Assembly: GCA_944321165.1 (NCBI GenBank)
Contig: CALUKE010000008.1
Location: 1 to 64,000, forward strand
DNA length: 64,000 bases
Direction: 5' to 3'
Source: an uncultured Odoribacter sp.
GTDB lineage: Bacteria; Bacteroidota; Bacteroidia; Bacteroidales; Marinifilaceae
Position 1 is the first letter of the stretch. The number at the start of each line of letters is the position of its first letter. The notes under the pieces are model-generated. The model did not search any database, was not told the DNA's origin, and saw nothing but the letters and a program-made list of their open reading frames with translations. Below, piece after piece: positions 1-7,058 of this stretch. The translations under genes were made by a program, and so were the position numbers.

Positions 1-19
1 TGTTTCTTATATAGAAACA
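1..19. repeat. short inverted repeat at window edge
   Basis: A 7-base perfect inverted repeat (TGTTTCT / AGAAACA) encloses a 5-base TATAT spacer. It could be the distal part of a terminator of a gene to the left or a protein-binding palindrome. The rest of 1-171 shows no gene and no convincing promoter. Confidence 0.3.
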
Positions 20-171
20 TTAAAATGTGGTAATTTCTGAAGTGTGTTTGTTCTATAAATCCCTGGTATACAAGCTGATAAATGTGTTGGCGTGAGCTAT
101 GATTATGTGGTTTCGTTAAAAAATACAGGGAGTTGACAGCGTGTAATGACAACATAAATATTTCGATAGCG

Positions 172-1398
172 ATGAATGTACAGAGATGGTTTGTCATGCG
201 TGCTTATAAAAACGAGAAAAAGGCGGAGGAACTCTTGTGTGGGGAGCACGGTCTCGAGTATTTCATTCCCAAGCATTCGGTGGTTCGGGTATATCATGGA
301 AAAAAATCGAAGAGAATGGTTCCTGTCATTCCGAGTTTGGTTTTTGTGCATGCTTGTCGGATTGAAATCAATGAATTTAAACAGCGTTGTCCTTTTTTAC
401 AATATGTGATGTGGAAAACTGCCGATGGACTGGATTATCTCACGGTGCCGGCCAAGCAGATGGACGATTTTATCCGGTTCGCTACGTATCAGGCGGAAAA
501 TGCGGAACGGCTGCGGCTGGCATTAGGGGAGGAATTGTGGGTCCTGCTGGAAAAGATTTTCGGACAACAGGGATTGGAGTTCGCCATCTTTGGTGGAACG
601 CCTTGCGTACACCAGAAGATAACGATGCAGATAAGCCGGGGAGCACGCATTTTAGGGTATGTGAAGGTGACGGAGAGCAAGGAGATTTACGGGATATTCG
701 AACACGAAAAAAAGATATTGGACACGCTGCACAAGCAGGGCATGGGACAGGTGCCGGCATGCCTGTATTGCGGAACAATGAAAATAGGGCTGCACCTGTT
801 TGTGCAATCAACCGTAAAGACGCAGCAGTCGGAGGTGGTACATGCGTGGAGCGAAAAGCATGAGCAGTTTTTGAATGACCTGGCAATGCACACCCGGCAG
901 AAGGTGCAGTTTGAAGATTCGGACTTCTACAGTGACCTGAACGCATTGGAAGAGCATCTGCCCATGCTGGGAAGTCCGAAGGTGCTCTGCAAGGCCATAC
1001 AGGAGGTGAAGGAGCGGTATGCCGGCCGGGAAGTAGAGTTCTCGGTTTTCCAGGCTGACTTTACTCCCTGGAACATGTTTGTGGAGAAAGAGCGACTGTT
1101 CGTGTTCGACTGGGAGTATGCACGGATGACGTATCCGTCCCGGTTGGACTATTTTCACTTCCTGATACAGACGGCGGTATTTGAAGAACATTTGACTGCG
1201 GAAAAGATTGCTGAACGTTATGCTTCGCTGCGTAGCACTCTTGTCCCGATTTGGGAAAATCCGGATTTTGCTTTGCAATGTTATTTACTTTCCATTATGT
1301 CTATTTATGTGCAACGAGAGCCTGATGTGCGTGATAATGGTGTGATAGAGCGCATGCAGCTGTGGTTAGAGTTGCTGAATATCTTGAATATTTCATGA
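172..1398 (+). CDS. UpxY/NusG-like N-terminal domain fused to an aminoglycoside-phosphotransferase-like kinase domain
   Basis: Residues 1 to about 108 (from the ATG at 172) look like the NGN domain of UpxY-type antiterminators, which keep RNA polymerase processive through capsule or exopolysaccharide operons: QRWFVMRAYKNEKKAEELL, then FIPKHSVVRVYHGKKSKRMV and IPSLVFV. The KOW domain expected next is missing. The frame instead runs from about residue 111 into a protein-kinase-like/APH fold of the type found in polysaccharide clusters: GARILGYVKV in the N-lobe, then ADFTPWNM (catalytic-loop Asp and Asn; the usual His-Gly is Gln-Ala) and FVFDWEYA (metal-binding Asp). An upstream in-frame TTG at 133 is less likely than this ATG. 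Its stop overlaps the next start (ATGA), so the two genes are translationally coupled. It may be a genuine two-domain protein or the scar of an in-frame deletion joining upxY to a kinase gene. Confidence 0.72.
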   Translation: MNVQRWFVMRAYKNEKKAEELLCGEHGLEYFIPKHSVVRVYHGKKSKRMVPVIPSLVFVHACRIEINEFKQRCPFLQYVMWKTADGLDYLTVPAKQMDDFIRFATYQAENAERLRLALGEELWVLLEKIFGQQGLEFAIFGGTPCVHQKITMQISRGARILGYVKVTESKEIYGIFEHEKKILDTLHKQGMGQVPACLYCGTMKIGLHLFVQSTVKTQQSEVVHAWSEKHEQFLNDLAMHTRQKVQFEDSDFYSDLNALEEHLPMLGSPKVLCKAIQEVKERYAGREVEFSVFQADFTPWNMFVEKERLFVFDWEYARMTYPSRLDYFHFLIQTAVFEEHLTAEKIAERYASLRSTLVPIWENPDFALQCYLLSIMSIYVQREPDVRDNGVIERMQLWLELLNILNIS

Positions 1399-2483
1399 AG
1401 AAACTGGTATGTTTCCACCTGTTCAATGACTTCAGCGGCAGTCCCAAGGTGCTGCGGATGGTGTTGGGCGGATTGGCGGAGAAAGGGATACGGATTGATG
1501 TCGTAACCTCGAAAGGGGAGGGGGCGTTGAGTGATCTGAAGAAATACCCGAATGTGAAATTTTATGGGTATAGTTATCGCTTTTCGGATAATCCGGTGGT
1601 GACGATGGGACGGTATGTGGGGGTGCAGGTATATATTTTTCTGTTGGCTTTCCGTTATTGGTTCTGTCGGGATACTGTTTTCTATGTCAATACGATCTTG
1701 CCGGTCGGTGCGGCGATGGCCGGTCGAATGATGGGGAAAAGGGTGGTGTATCATTATCATGAAAACGCTTTTATTAAGGGTGCATTTTATAAGGTGTTGG
1801 CTGCTATGATGCAGAAACTGGCAACGGAGATCGTTTGTGTATCGGAGTATCAACGGTCGTTTTTAAAGCGAGTTCAAAATGTTTGGGTGATACCCAATGC
1901 GGTCCCTGAGGCATTTGTCGAGCGATTGTGTCCGAGCCCGAAAGAGGCGTTTGAGCGGAAGAGGGTATTGATGCTCGGATCGTTGAAACGTTATAAGGGA
2001 ACACTGGAGTTTATCGAGTTGGCACGATGGTTGAAAGCCTATTCTTTTGAGCTGGTACTGAATGAAACGCCGGAAAATATAGCGGCATTCTGGAAGGAAA
2101 ACCGGATCACAACGATTCCGAATCTGACGGTTTTTCCCCGGCAGAACGATGTGGTTCCTTTTTATAACCGGGCATCGTTGGTGTTGAATTTAACGGATAA
2201 GAATTTAGTGATTGAAACTTTCGGCCTGACGGCCCTGGAGGCGATGTCGGCCGGGTTGCCGGTGGTGGTGCCGACGGTGGGGGGAATTGCGGAGATGGTG
2301 GAGGATGGCGTGAATGGGTATAAGATTGATGTAACGGATTTGAAGATATTGGCGGATAGAATCCGACAGATCTTTTCTGATCGGGAACTATATTATAAAT
2401 TGTCTGACCATGCGTTGAAATGTGCGCATTTGTATGATGCGGAAACGATGGTCGATCATGTGGCGATGCATTTGAGGGGATAA
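1395..2483 (+). CDS. glycosyltransferase family 4-like protein
   Basis: This 362-residue GT-B fold glycosyltransferase probably adds one sugar to an exopolysaccharide or capsule repeat unit on the cytoplasmic face of the membrane. The C-terminal nucleotide-sugar site is clear: the E-x7-E signature lies in IETFGLTALEAMSAGLPVVV (Glu at about 274 and 282), followed by a GGIAEMV segment and VNGY. The N-terminal half has the flexible loop FNDFSGSPKVLR, where acceptors usually bind. The ATG at 1395 is chosen because it overlaps the preceding TGA and starts MKKLVCFHLF; a longer in-frame start at 1362 would overlap the upstream gene. Donor and acceptor cannot be told from the sequence. Confidence 0.88.
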   Translation: MKKLVCFHLFNDFSGSPKVLRMVLGGLAEKGIRIDVVTSKGEGALSDLKKYPNVKFYGYSYRFSDNPVVTMGRYVGVQVYIFLLAFRYWFCRDTVFYVNTILPVGAAMAGRMMGKRVVYHYHENAFIKGAFYKVLAAMMQKLATEIVCVSEYQRSFLKRVQNVWVIPNAVPEAFVERLCPSPKEAFERKRVLMLGSLKRYKGTLEFIELARWLKAYSFELVLNETPENIAAFWKENRITTIPNLTVFPRQNDVVPFYNRASLVLNLTDKNLVIETFGLTALEAMSAGLPVVVPTVGGIAEMVEDGVNGYKIDVTDLKILADRIRQIFSDRELYYKLSDHALKCAHLYDAETMVDHVAMHLRG

Positions 2484-2565
2484 AGATTTTACACGCAAAA
2501 GAGTATATTTTATTATCGGTTTAGATAAAGAGACGGCTGGTGGTGTGCCGTCTTCCTGTGTATGC

Positions 2566-2598
2566 AAGTTTCCCAGGAATTCTGGGGAGGCTTGTTTT
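2566..2598 (+). terminator. possible hairpin terminator between glycosyltransferase genes
   Basis: A stem centred on CCCAG-GAATT-CTGGG, extended by G-T pairs and an outer AAG/CTT, is followed by GTTTTG. A second hairpin (AGACGGC / GCCGTCT, 2531-2553) lies just upstream but has no T-run. Together they occupy the 149-base gap 2484-2632, which holds no gene. The two could also form a leader structure rather than a terminator. Confidence 0.35.
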
Positions 2599-2632
2599 GT
2601 AGTCATGGTGTGTTTTAAATCTTATTTGTTTT

Positions 2633-3709
2633 ATGAAAAAAGTTGCAATCGTGGGCACGCAAGGTGTTCCTGCGAGATACGGAGGTTTTGAAACCTTGGT
2701 GGAGAACCTCATTGGAGAAAACTGTTCGCAAGAGGTGCAGTATACGGTGTTTTGCAGTAGCAAGGATCTGGATAAAACGAAAAATCCGGTGTCGTATAAG
2801 CATGCGCTGTTGAGGTATGTGCCCTTGCATGCCAATGGCATACAGAGTATTCCGTATGATATGTGGTCGTTGTTGAAGTCGATGCGTAAATACGATGTGA
2901 TCCTGGTGTTGGGGACTTCCGGCTGCTGTCTGCTTCCTGTGTGGCGGTTGTTCTGTCGTAAGCGCCTGGTGGTGAATATTGACGGTCTGGAACATCGTCG
3001 GGCAAAATGGGGAAAGATGGCCCGGCGTTTTCTGAAAATGTCGGAGTCGATGGCGATTCGTTTTGCCGATACGATTATTGTCGATAATCAGGGAATACAG
3101 GATTATGTGTCAGATAATTATCATCGGAAAACGGAGTTGATCGCTTATGGCGGGGATCATGTTGTCCGGCAGGTCTCTGAACAACGAAGTGATGAGATAT
3201 TGAAAAAGTATGGATTGCAATCAGGGGAATATTCCATTGCGATCTGTCGCATTGAGCCGGAAAACAACTGTCATGTCATTCTGCTGGCTTTTGAATACTC
3301 CGACCAGAAATTGGTGATGATCGGCAATTGGCAGCATAGTGAATACAGTTGTGCCTTGAAGAAAAGGTATAATAAATCTCGTTCTAACATTCTTTTAGTG
3401 GATTCTTTGTATGATTTGGAGGAATTGAGCGTGCTTCGGACCCATGCCGGACATTATATCCATGGATATAGTGCTGGCGGTACGAATCCTTCGTTGGTGG
3501 AAGCGATGTTTTTCAATTGTCCGATTCTTTGTTTCGATGTTGTCTACAATCGGAAAACGACTTTTGAGTGTGCTTATTATTGGAAGGATGCGGCGGAATT
3601 GAATCAATTGTTGCTGCGTAGGGATTTGACCGCGGAGAAAACAAAGGCGGTGGCTGAAAGTAATTACCTGTGGCGACATATTGCCAGACAATATGAGGCA
3701 TTATATTAA
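2633..3709 (+). CDS. DUF1972-type rhamnosyltransferase-like glycosyltransferase
   Basis: This 358-residue glycosyltransferase begins with the DUF1972 signature VGTQGVPARYGGFETLVENL, typical of the Cps2T/WsaF-like rhamnosyltransferases that transfer dTDP-rhamnose onto capsule or S-layer glycans. A middle NIDGLEHRRAKW motif is also typical of this family. The C-terminal half carries HGYSAGGTNPSLVEAMFFNC, the GT4 nucleotide-sugar region in which the Glu of LVEAM is the conserved acid. No signal peptide or membrane segment is seen, so it acts in the cytoplasm. It is part of the same polysaccharide locus as its neighbours, but the 149-base hairpin-containing gap upstream suggests partly separate expression. 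The exact sugar is inferred from the family. Confidence 0.88.
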   Translation: MKKVAIVGTQGVPARYGGFETLVENLIGENCSQEVQYTVFCSSKDLDKTKNPVSYKHALLRYVPLHANGIQSIPYDMWSLLKSMRKYDVILVLGTSGCCLLPVWRLFCRKRLVVNIDGLEHRRAKWGKMARRFLKMSESMAIRFADTIIVDNQGIQDYVSDNYHRKTELIAYGGDHVVRQVSEQRSDEILKKYGLQSGEYSIAICRIEPENNCHVILLAFEYSDQKLVMIGNWQHSEYSCALKKRYNKSRSNILLVDSLYDLEELSVLRTHAGHYIHGYSAGGTNPSLVEAMFFNCPILCFDVVYNRKTTFECAYYWKDAAELNQLLLRRDLTAEKTKAVAESNYLWRHIARQYEALY

Positions 3710-3732
3710 TATATGGATGATCGCGTGCTTTT

Positions 3733-4362
3733 ATGAAAACAGCTGTCGTGGAATATGAAGGGGATTGGCAGGAAAAAGGAATCCCGGAAAGAGTGCTCGG
3801 TTTCAGTAAGAGAAGGTTGAATGCGTTTCATGTGGAGTTGCTGGATCTGGTCAAACGGAATGATCGGTTTGTTTTTAGTTATGTGTTTTATTCGGTGGAG
3901 AAGGTTCGGAAGTTGAGAAGGACGGCCTTGCGAAGACAGTTTTGGAGCCTGCCCTTGAATTTGAGACTGGTTTCACCGAAAATGATGTCTGTTATGGAAG
4001 ATAAGGAAGTGATTGTTTATGGAAATGCGGGGGAACCGGAAGAAAGGAACCTGGTGAAGGCTTATTTGACACAACACCGTATACAGGAGATTTATGCACC
4101 GTTTTATGATGGGACGGAGTCTGTGGGAGAGGAACGGACGGATGGGTCTTACCCCGAGTTGCAGAAGGCGTTGTTTTTTTGCCAGCGGAGGAAGACTCCG
4201 TTGCTGTTTGTGTCGGTGCGGGAGTTGATGCAGGATGTGAATTTTCTGAATCTGCTGGAAAAGAGTCTGGTGGATTTCCGCTGTGTGGATTTTCCATGGT
4301 TCTGTCGGGAGAATCTGGCCTTGATCAAGGCGGTGGTTTTGTATGAGAAGTTGAAAAAATGA
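3733..4362 (+). CDS. orphan with a degenerate serine-recombinase-like C-terminal domain
   Basis: This is a 209-residue protein I do not recognise as a whole. Residues about 92-209 align by eye with the catalytic domain of resolvase/invertase serine recombinases: an initial strand VIVYGNAG, a region YDGTESVGEERTDGSYPELQ ahead of KALFFCQRRKTPLLFV, then NFLNLLEKSLVDFRCVDFP and LIKAVVLYEKLKK. The nucleophilic Ser motif (YxRxS) reads YGNAG, and the DRLSR arginine motif reads RELMQ, so the catalytic residues appear lost. No DNA-binding helix-turn-helix or zinc ribbon follows. The N-terminal 90 residues are basic and unassigned. It sits 23 bases after a glycosyltransferase and 18 bases before glmS, so it is probably cotranscribed. 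A regulatory, DNA-binding or scaffolding role is possible but unproven. Confidence 0.6.
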   Translation: MKTAVVEYEGDWQEKGIPERVLGFSKRRLNAFHVELLDLVKRNDRFVFSYVFYSVEKVRKLRRTALRRQFWSLPLNLRLVSPKMMSVMEDKEVIVYGNAGEPEERNLVKAYLTQHRIQEIYAPFYDGTESVGEERTDGSYPELQKALFFCQRRKTPLLFVSVRELMQDVNFLNLLEKSLVDFRCVDFPWFCRENLALIKAVVLYEKLKK

Positions 4363-4380
4363 TGTTTTAGAGAAGGTTTT

Positions 4381-6237
4381 ATGTGTGGAATTGTTGCTTA
4401 TATGGGTTATAGACAGGTCGTCCCGATTTTGATGGAGGGCTTGCATAAGTTGGAGTATCGCGGGTATGACAGTGCGGGATGCGCTTTTTTGTCGGAAGAC
4501 CGGCAATTGAAGGTTTTCAAGGCCCGGGGAAAGGTGGCGAATCTGGAACGCTTGCTGGCGGAACAGAACGTTTGCAGTACGTTGGGAATGGCACATACCC
4601 GCTGGGCAACACACGGCGGACCGTCGGAGCTGAATGCACACCCGCATCTGTCTCAGTCCGGTCATATTGCTTTGGTGCACAATGGAATTATCGAAAATTA
4701 CGCAACTTTGCGCAGTCAGCTGGAGAAAAGAGGGTATACTTTCAGGAGTGAAACGGATACGGAGGTGCTGGTGCAGCTGATCGAGTATGTGATGTCTGTC
4801 CGGAAGGATGATCTGGCGACCAGTGTACGCATGGCGCTGAAGTTGTGTATCGGTGCCTATGCCATTGCCGCGATCGATGACCGGCATCCTCAGCAGTTGG
4901 TGGCTGCCCGGAAGGCTTCTCCGCTGGCAATCGGTATCGGGGAAAATAATGAGGAGTTTTTTCTGGCGAGTGATGCGAGTCCGATTGCCGGATATACGAA
5001 AAAGATCGTCTATCTGGAGGATGAAGAGGTGGCTGTGTTGGAACGGGGAAAGAAGGTGCGGATAGAGAATTTGCATACCGGAGTTGTCGATTATGAGGTA
5101 AAGGAGGTGGACCTGGACCTTTCGATGCTGGACAAGGGCGGTTTCCCCCATTTTATGCTGAAGGAGATTTTTGATCAGCCGGCCGTACTGAGGGATTGTA
5201 TGCGGGGACGGCTGCTGGAGAAGGATGGCAGGCATCGGGTGGTGCTGAGTGCAGTGGAACAGTACCGGGAACAGCTGGCAAATGCGAAACGGTTTACGAT
5301 CGTCTCCTGTGGTACTTCCTGGCATGCCGGGCTGATCGGTAAACAGTTGATTGAACATTTTTGTCGGATACATACGGAGGTGGCCTATGCGAGTGAGTTC
5401 CGCTACAGCGATACGGTCATCGAACCCGGGGAGGTGGTGGTGGCCATCAGCCAAAGCGGGGAAACGGCAGATACCCTGGCCGCTGTCGAAATGGCAAAAG
5501 CCAAAGGGGCATTTATTTTTGGAATTGTAAACAGTGTGGGCAGTTCGATTGCCCGACAGACGGATACGGGTACGTATATCCATATCGGTCCGGAGATCGG
5601 AGTGGCTTCGACCAAGGCATTTACGGGACAGATTACGGTGTTGACACTATTGGCACTGGCTTTGGGGAAGACTCGCGGAACGGTGGACGAAGAGGAATAT
5701 GAGGAGGTGCTGGCGGAGCTGGACCGTATACCGGACAAGATAAAAAAAGTGCTGCAACAGAATGACAAGATCAAGGCGCTGGCCCAGATATTTACTTATG
5801 CACGTAATTTCCTCTATTTGGGACGCGGCTGGAATTATCCGGTGGCCTTGGAAGGAGCTTTGAAGCTGAAGGAAATTTCTTATATCCATGCGGAAGGGTA
5901 TCCGGCAGCAGAAATGAAACATGGACCGATCGCTTTGGTGGATCAGGAGATGCCGGTGGTGTTTATTGCGACCCATCATCAGTTGTATCAAAAGATCATT
6001 TCAAACATGCAGGAGGTGATCTCGCGGAAAGGACGCATTTTTGCCGTGGTGACGGAAGGAGACGAGCAGGTGAAGAACCTGGCGGTGGAGGTGATCGAGG
6101 TACCGGCGACTTTGGCTTGTCTGGCTCCCCTGCTGACGGTAGTGCCGCTGCAGTTGCTGAGTTATCATGTGGCTGTGGCCAAACGCTTGAACGTCGACCA
6201 GCCGAGGAATTTAGCGAAGTCTGTGACTGTCGAGTAG
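4381..6237 (+). CDS. glmS: glutamine--fructose-6-phosphate aminotransferase (isomerizing)
   Basis: It makes glucosamine-6-phosphate from fructose-6-phosphate and glutamine, the first step toward UDP-GlcNAc for peptidoglycan, lipopolysaccharide and exopolysaccharide. The protein is 618 residues, the usual length. It starts MCGIVAYMG with the N-terminal nucleophile Cys2, followed by HTRWATHGGPSELNAHPH of the glutaminase domain. Two SIS sugar-isomerase domains follow, with CGTSWHAG and SQSGETADTLAA. Later come GYPAAEMKHGPIAL and the canonical C-terminus DQPRNLAKSVTVE. It ends the polysaccharide locus. Only 18 bases separate it from the previous gene, so there is no room for a glmS ribozyme. Confidence 0.98.
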   Translation: MCGIVAYMGYRQVVPILMEGLHKLEYRGYDSAGCAFLSEDRQLKVFKARGKVANLERLLAEQNVCSTLGMAHTRWATHGGPSELNAHPHLSQSGHIALVHNGIIENYATLRSQLEKRGYTFRSETDTEVLVQLIEYVMSVRKDDLATSVRMALKLCIGAYAIAAIDDRHPQQLVAARKASPLAIGIGENNEEFFLASDASPIAGYTKKIVYLEDEEVAVLERGKKVRIENLHTGVVDYEVKEVDLDLSMLDKGGFPHFMLKEIFDQPAVLRDCMRGRLLEKDGRHRVVLSAVEQYREQLANAKRFTIVSCGTSWHAGLIGKQLIEHFCRIHTEVAYASEFRYSDTVIEPGEVVVAISQSGETADTLAAVEMAKAKGAFIFGIVNSVGSSIARQTDTGTYIHIGPEIGVASTKAFTGQITVLTLLALALGKTRGTVDEEEYEEVLAELDRIPDKIKKVLQQNDKIKALAQIFTYARNFLYLGRGWNYPVALEGALKLKEISYIHAEGYPAAEMKHGPIALVDQEMPVVFIATHHQLYQKIISNMQEVISRKGRIFAVVTEGDEQVKNLAVEVIEVPATLACLAPLLTVVPLQLLSYHVAVAKRLNVDQPRNLAKSVTVE

Positions 6238-6240
6238 ATA

Positions 6241-6274
6241 AAAAATGTGCCGGAAATTCCGGCACATTTTTTTT
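6241..6274. terminator. bidirectional terminator between glmS and the DUF3298 gene
   Basis: A perfect 10-base stem AATGTGCCGG / CCGGCACATT with a 5-base loop is flanked by A-runs on the left and eight T on the right. It can therefore end transcription from both convergent genes. Confidence 0.85.
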
Positions 6275-6956
6275 ATAGTTTCAGCATCCCGGTCAGCTTT
6301 TCGCGGGGAATGGAGATGGTGGCATAGCCGCAGGAGTAGGGCCCCAGGATGTATTGGGCATAGGTGAATTCAACGGTGTCGGGAGTGAAGTTGATGCAGG
6401 TGACGTTGTCTGTGGTCGGAGCTTCCATGGTGAAGCACTGGTCCGGATCCTGTAGGTGTGCTTTTAACAAGGCGTTGATTTCATCGGCTTTGTTGAGATC
6501 GATGATGTCCTGTTTGTTGAGGAATTTTTGTGTCTTTATGTTGTAGTTGACGGCATAGAAATGGGTCATGCCGTGTGCGCCGCCCAGCATTTCATAAGAA
6601 AGAATTCGGACGCTGATGTAGTCTTCGTCGGCCATGAATACGGAGTCTTCGAGAAAAAGTTCATAGGGGGCGCTTTGGGTAAAACCGGCCGAGTCGAGTT
6701 TGGCAACGCTTTCTTTGGCCTGTTCGATGAAGGCCGCGTGAATGCCATTGACCAGGCCTGCGATTTCATCGTTACAGATGACGCAGCTTTTTTCAATTTC
6801 GGCTTCGGTGGTCGAGAAGACCGGGTGGGTAATGTTTATTTCCCATTGCTGGGTTTCTTCGGTCTGGTGCATTTGTTTGACATCCAGGCGGATTTCTTTT
6901 TTACAGGCACCCAAAGCCAGTGCTGCAAAGACCAATGTAAAAAATTTTGTTTTCAT
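6273..6956 (-). CDS. lipoprotein with DUF3298 (RsiV/PdaC-like) domain
   Basis: This 227-residue protein starts with a lipoprotein signal, MKTKFFTLVFAALALGAC, with the lipid-bearing Cys at residue 18, so it is anchored in the periplasm or at the outer membrane. The rest fits the DUF4163-DUF3298 arrangement seen in RsiV-like anti-sigma factors and PdaC-like proteins: GGAHGMTHFYAVNYNIKT, then the C-terminal FTPDTVEFTYAQYILGPYSCG and ISIPREKLTG. The DUF3298 half may bind a ligand such as a muropeptide or lysozyme, as RsiV does, but no sigma factor is adjacent here. It is convergent with glmS and divergent from the RyR-domain gene, with a TATATTTG box upstream on its strand. Confidence 0.8.
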   Translation of the reverse strand: MKTKFFTLVFAALALGACKKEIRLDVKQMHQTEETQQWEINITHPVFSTTEAEIEKSCVICNDEIAGLVNGIHAAFIEQAKESVAKLDSAGFTQSAPYELFLEDSVFMADEDYISVRILSYEMLGGAHGMTHFYAVNYNIKTQKFLNKQDIIDLNKADEINALLKAHLQDPDQCFTMEAPTTDNVTCINFTPDTVEFTYAQYILGPYSCGYATISIPREKLTGMLKL

Positions 6957-6999
6957 CGTTTTTGATCGTTTAAAATTAGAATAATAGAATCCGTATGCG

Positions 7000-7007
7000 C
7001 AAATATA
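7000..7007 (-). promoter_or_regulatory. -7 promoter box (TATATTTG) for the DUF3298 lipoprotein gene
   Basis: An exact match to the Bacteroidetes TAnnTTTG -7 element on the minus strand, about 44 bases before the start codon. No clear -33 TTTG is seen. Confidence 0.55.
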
Positions 7008-7017
7008 GTATTTTTTT

Positions 7018-7025
7018 TATATTTG
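7018..7025 (+). promoter_or_regulatory. -7 promoter box (TATATTTG) for the RyR-domain gene
   Basis: An exact TAnnTTTG box on the plus strand, 33 bases before the ATG at 7059. It forms a divergent promoter pair with the box at 7000-7007. It overlaps a possible upstream TTG start at 7023, which argues for the ATG. Confidence 0.55.
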
Positions 7026-7058
7026 TCTAAAGATAAATTTTATTATAGTCTTGTACTC

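Noticed and set aside
1..171. Invertible capsule promoter upstream of the UpxY-like gene
   Set aside because: Only one short palindrome is present at the window edge; a pair of inverted repeats flanking a promoter cannot be seen in this stretch.
4363..4380. glmS ribozyme/riboswitch
   Set aside because: Only 18 bases lie between the preceding stop and glmS, too short for the ribozyme, which is mostly a Bacillota feature.
3973..5583. A 536-codon minus-strand open frame antisense to glmS
   Set aside because: Low-complexity His/Gln/Arg-rich translation, a shadow of the strongly biased glmS codons. No family motif.
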